This document shows, in pieces, positions 61,048-64,000 of a stretch of DNA of 64,000 nt (the first letter of the stretch is position 1; each line of letters begins with the position of its first letter). The notes beneath the pieces are model-generated. The model made no database searches. It worked only from the letters and a program-made list of their open reading frames with translations, and had not been told where the DNA came from. The DNA comes from JBKECY01 sp047975025 (lineage in GTDB: Bacteria; Bacillota; Clostridia; Lachnospirales; Lachnospiraceae): positions 1-64,000 of the forward strand of contig JBKECY010000015.1 in assembly GCA_047975025.1 (NCBI GenBank). Reading direction: 5' to 3'. The position numbers and the translations under genes were made by a program.

Positions 61048-62589
61048 TCAACTCACATATTTTAATAAACGCTTGAGCGCCGTTTCAAATGCTCCTATGC
61101 CACTGAAAAACGATGACAGCCTCACTTCTTCAAACAATTCCGGCATCGCATGGTACAGTTCCAAGAAAATATAAAAAAGTACATCCACAACAATGGCATT
61201 GCCTGTCTGCTTATAAAGCTGGCTGTTACTAACGCCTGCCTCCCTTGCTTTAAAGAAACTCTCATCCTCAAACCCCATTAACCGGAAACACTCCAATGGC
61301 GTGAGCCGCCTGATCCGTATGAGGTTCTCTAAGCGGCAGACGCTGGGGGAGGTCGTAAGTGTCGGGCAAATATTCCCATTGTCTTGTACTCTTCCTCTTT
61401 TTACGGTTCCTGGATAAGATAAATTGACAACCCCATTTGTGATACATGCTTCATAGCCCTTCTCAGTTTTTTGCCGCACAAGAATTACCTGATCCTTTGC
61501 CACCGATGTTAACGTGTGGCAAAGGGTGCCTACGCTGCCTGGCCCAAGCTTCTGGATGTTGTTTCCTGTCTCCGCCTGCACCGCTTCTGGCGATTTTTCT
61601 ATGATTTTCCCCTGGTCATGTCCGGCCATATGTGTGCCCGCAATTCCAAGCGGTGAATACACATCCTCCATAAAGCCTTTTTTGATTTTTCCCACATGTA
61701 CAATCTTAGGCTCCTGCCCGCCCCCTGAACACGTTACCAATGCCGGACTGCAGCCCTCTGCCGAATATACACGGCCTGTCTGTGCGTATTTCCCACTTTC
61801 ATGGATCTGGCCCATTATTTTCAGTCCGGGTTCTTCCAAACCGCCTGAACCCTTCCCATCAGGCTCAAACAAAAGTGCTTTTTTGCCTTCCATATCCTGT
61901 ATAAGGCGTGTTACCTTTTCTTTTGAAAGATAATACTTCTCATCCACGGTGTCCTCCAATATGTCCCTCAGGCACCTATGCAGTTCTAATGGTTTTGGAA
62001 AACAAAACCTGCCATTATCATATTCCTTTTGTATAAGGATCAGATAGACGCGCTCCCTATTTTGTGGTATCTCATACTGCTTTGCATTCAGCACGCTCCA
62101 GTAGGTGTTATAGCCATATTCATGCAGTTCCTCTTCAAAAAGCCGGAACATATCCCGGAATTTTTTGCCTGCAATATTCTTCACGTTCTCATAAATCCCC
62201 CATAGGGGCCTTGCGCCTCGGATAATCCGCAGCCACTCCACCAGCATGGAAGAACGGGTTTTGTCAAGATTCCCAGAACCACACTTTGCACATTTATCAC
62301 GCCTATCATAGTGCACCTGCAAAGGATTATAGGTATGCCCGCAATCCCGGCACGCCCAAACAGCGCCGAAGCGCTTCCCGGCCAGAGAAAAATCCTGGCA
62401 CGGGCTGCCGCCGGAAATCATGTTAAAGGGAGCAATTCTATTCTCATTAACCTTTGTAATATCCCCCAGGTTTAAGCTTTCACTTATGCCATGAATTGCA
62501 CAATAGCTCTGTACCGCAAATTTATCAAGTTCACAAAAATTCACTAATTCATAGTTCATCCTCATTATTTCGATGAGGTGCAGCTGCAC
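61048..62589 (-). CDS. C5-cytosine DNA methyltransferase with motif I at the C-terminus (circular permutation)
   Basis: The conserved motifs run in a shifted order. The protein starts at motif II (NYELVNFCELDKFAVQSY) and has III (LGDIT), IV with catalytic Cys (FNMISGGSPCQDFSLAGK), VI (WGIYENVKN), VIII (IPQNRERVYLI), a 150-residue target region with an inner zinc-like CGHTYNP...CAKCG part before VI, IX (RLTPLECFRLMGF), X (SNSQLYKQTGNAIVVDVL), and ends with motif I (SSFFSGIGAFETALKRL). Normal enzymes have motif I first. GTG 62589 opens the frame; ATG 62565 (MRMNYEL) may be the start. It could methylate the element to evade restriction. Confidence 0.85.
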   Translation of the reverse strand: MQLHLIEIMRMNYELVNFCELDKFAVQSYCAIHGISESLNLGDITKVNENRIAPFNMISGGSPCQDFSLAGKRFGAVWACRDCGHTYNPLQVHYDRRDKCAKCGSGNLDKTRSSMLVEWLRIIRGARPLWGIYENVKNIAGKKFRDMFRLFEEELHEYGYNTYWSVLNAKQYEIPQNRERVYLILIQKEYDNGRFCFPKPLELHRCLRDILEDTVDEKYYLSKEKVTRLIQDMEGKKALLFEPDGKGSGGLEEPGLKIMGQIHESGKYAQTGRVYSAEGCSPALVTCSGGGQEPKIVHVGKIKKGFMEDVYSPLGIAGTHMAGHDQGKIIEKSPEAVQAETGNNIQKLGPGSVGTLCHTLTSVAKDQVILVRQKTEKGYEACITNGVVNLSYPGTVKRGRVQDNGNICPTLTTSPSVCRLENLIRIRRLTPLECFRLMGFEDESFFKAREAGVSNSQLYKQTGNAIVVDVLFYIFLELYHAMPELFEEVRLSSFFSGIGAFETALKRLLKYVS

Positions 62590-62760
62590 ATTTTACCCGG
62601 GGTTACTCTCTTACTTCCTTTCTTTTTCATTTTTATTGTTTCAAAAGCACGAAAAAGCCACCGGAATTCATTGCCGCATGAAATATTTTACTGGTCCATA
62701 TCATTTCTTAACAAGAATCACCTCCCTATAGGCACAAAGTGTATTCCACTTCCTGCTTTG
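62590..62760. other. Short gap before the methyltransferase gene
   Basis: I see no supported gene. GGGAGGTG at about 62727 precedes a few short codon runs only. Confidence 0.35.
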
Positions 62761-62868
62761 TTAAATACATTGGCGGGCACCACCCCCTTTCTTCCCTGCC
62801 AGCCTGGCTATTTCTGCACCCTTCTCTTTCTGCTTCTTAATGGGATTGTCTGCCAGGTCCTTGTTTAT
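62761..62868 (-). CDS. Possible short protein with no canonical start
   Basis: In the frame overlapping the end of the DUF5688-like gene, the codons read INKDLADNPIKKQKEKGAEI, then ARLAGKKGGGARQCI, then stop. It is protein-like and strongly basic. The only possible starts between its upstream stop and this segment are ATA 62868 and CTG a few codons later. It may be a real small gene or chance. Confidence 0.25.
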   Translation of the reverse strand: MNKDLADNPIKKQKEKGAEIARLAGKKGGGARQCI

Positions 62869-63769
62869 CCAGGCCTTTTATCTCCATACTCCTGCTGTCC
62901 TGTGCCAAAGAAACCCGCCTCGTAAGAGCATCATATTGGTATACCTCATCGGATAGCCGCTCCTCTGCAACGACCTGTGTTTGATTGATATCACGTACCA
63001 TCTCCCGAAGCCCCTCAACATCCGCTGAACTTTTGGGTACCGCGATACACTCATGGATGCTGGATGGTAAAATGTATACATCCTCCCCAAAAAGTTCCGT
63101 CACCTTTTGCATCGTATCGCTGTCCAGGATGGAGGCTGCCCCGTAAAAATTCATTTGATTTCCAATCACGATCATTGTTTCGTTCGGGGAAGCTATTTCT
63201 GTGCCCATTGGGTGGGTATTTTCCCCGGCCATAATGCCCTGAAGCATCTCCCCCATTCCCATTATCACAATGTTGTCACGGTATGCGGGATTATTTACTG
63301 CTAAATCGAATAACTGGTTTTCATCGAACCCAAGCTTTTGCATATCTGCGTTCATCACGTTTACCAATGTATCCTCCGATATCCTGCCCTTAAAAATAAC
63401 CGCTAAATCCTCAAAGGGAAGATACGGCCTTTCTTCTAGCATGCGTTCATTTCCCTTCTGCGGGACCAAGGCAGGCACAATATTCTCCGGCACCATAATG
63501 TTATCCCATTCGCTTTTCAGGAGCGTCGGGATTTGGGCCTCTTTTAAATTCGATACGATATCCGAAAAAATCTGGCCAAACGGTGCACCTTTTAAATACT
63601 CCTGGTAAAACTCTTCTACATATAGGGGGATCCCTGTCTGCAAGCCTGCCAGCCGACACAAGATCATTTCCTTCTGGGCCTCGTCTTTTGTCTCTTGGAA
63701 GGATAAATCCCCCTCCAATGTTCCCTCCAGTTTTTCGCGCAATGCATTCTTGAACTGATCAAACTCCAT
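62837..63769 (-). CDS. DUF5688-family protein
   Basis: The 310-residue protein starts at ATG 63769 behind GGAGGAAAAAT. Segments such as LQTGIPLYVEEFYQEYL, RPYLPFEDLAVIFKG and EDVYILPSSIHECIAVP match DUF5688, a family common in Lachnospiraceae conjugative elements with unknown role. It is all soluble. It precedes the C5 methyltransferase gene by about 250 bases. Confidence 0.8.
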   Translation of the reverse strand: MEFDQFKNALREKLEGTLEGDLSFQETKDEAQKEMILCRLAGLQTGIPLYVEEFYQEYLKGAPFGQIFSDIVSNLKEAQIPTLLKSEWDNIMVPENIVPALVPQKGNERMLEERPYLPFEDLAVIFKGRISEDTLVNVMNADMQKLGFDENQLFDLAVNNPAYRDNIVIMGMGEMLQGIMAGENTHPMGTEIASPNETMIVIGNQMNFYGAASILDSDTMQKVTELFGEDVYILPSSIHECIAVPKSSADVEGLREMVRDINQTQVVAEERLSDEVYQYDALTRRVSLAQDSRSMEIKGLDKQGPGRQSH

Positions 63770-63847
63770 ATTTTTCCTCCTCACTTATTTGGGAATTACT
63801 TTTTTACTTTTCTCACCGGTTATCCCCCATCTCTTCAGAAGGTACAT

Positions 63848-64000
63848 TTACTTTTTTTTTGAAAGCAGCCGTGACCAGCGCCTTTTTTTCTCCTTCGGGA
63901 CTCCATTGTCCCGCCTGCGATTTCCTGTCCAGGCCTCCCCGCCCGCAATTCCTTCGCAGATAAATCCGCTTGCGCGTAAACTCACCCCGCTTTCACTTGC
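63848..64000 (-). CDS. C-terminal end of a gene cut by the window edge
   Basis: An open frame reads leftward from the window edge and ends at 63850 with a basic tail (KEKKRRWSRLLSKKK). The visible 50 residues (SLRASGFICEGIAGGEAWTG) do not name a family. GC content is higher than to the left. It could be a replication or regulatory protein of the element, but nothing shows this. Confidence 0.35.
   Translation of the reverse strand, partial: ASESGVSLRASGFICEGIAGGEAWTGNRRRDNGVPKEKKRRWSRLLSKKK

Overview
The window looks like an AT-rich low-GC Firmicute of the gut, most likely a Lachnospiraceae-type Clostridia (Blautia/Ruminococcus-like). This is judged from the protein families, the strong AGGAGG ribosome binding sites and a Tn1549/CTn-type conjugation module; no rRNA or tRNA is present to place it better. 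Nearly the whole window appears to be one large integrative conjugative element with cargo. It begins inside a sugar ABC transporter operon at about 1.85 kb and runs off the right edge. No intact integrase belonging to it is visible.

Layout: 0-1.85 kb, remains of a ribose/galactose-type sugar ABC transporter (intact permease, ATPase lacking its N-terminal half). 2.0-7.5 kb, an extra metK (SAM synthetase) followed by a complete agr-like peptide quorum-sensing system: XRE regulator, LytTR response regulator, AgrC-like kinase, AgrD-like propeptide with a CWYIM ring and AgrB-like protease, with 21-bp-spaced LytTR sites before agrD. 7.7-14.2 kb, a second LytTR regulator gene split by an IS66-family element with an 8-bp target duplication; that IS carries inside its tnpB a nested IS91/tyrosine-recombinase element. 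15-17 kb, an sdpR/sdpI-like immunity operon with a long palindromic operator, and an Fe-S flavoprotein-like gene. 17.5-19.4 kb, a decayed IS21-family element.

19.5-26.5 kb, transcribed leftward, is the most interesting region: a RiPP biosynthetic operon. In order it encodes a radical SAM enzyme, a PqqD-GNAT fusion, a class I methyltransferase with a possible C-terminal recognition domain, a 62-residue cysteine-free precursor whose core is an imperfect 18-residue tandem duplication rich in Ala/Val/Asn, a B12-binding radical SAM enzyme, and an ABC exporter. The enzyme set and core composition recall polytheonamide-type peptides, but the short leader and enzyme architectures differ. The metK copy and the agr system on the same element could supply SAM and cell-density control; that link is inference.

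26.7-64 kb is the conjugation/maintenance module, almost all on the minus strand: tandem SpoVG protein, a giant ArdC/N6-methylase/SNF2-helicase protein interrupted by an RT-encoding group II intron, a 3D + NlpC/P60 cell-wall hydrolase, PAPS-reductase-like protein, MntA-HepT toxin-antitoxin, RadC-like protein, VirB4, PrgI, DNA methyltransferase, VirB6-like and Maff2/VirB2-like proteins, VirD4/PcfC coupling protein interrupted by an ORF-less group II intron, PcfB, MobP-type relaxase, MobC, a putative oriT, XRE regulator, a C5 DNA methyltransferase with motif I at its C-terminus (circular permutation), and a DUF5688-like protein. An unexpected theme is that several conjugation genes have a perfect Shine-Dalgarno followed at the right spacing by ACG, ATC or ATA instead of ATG.
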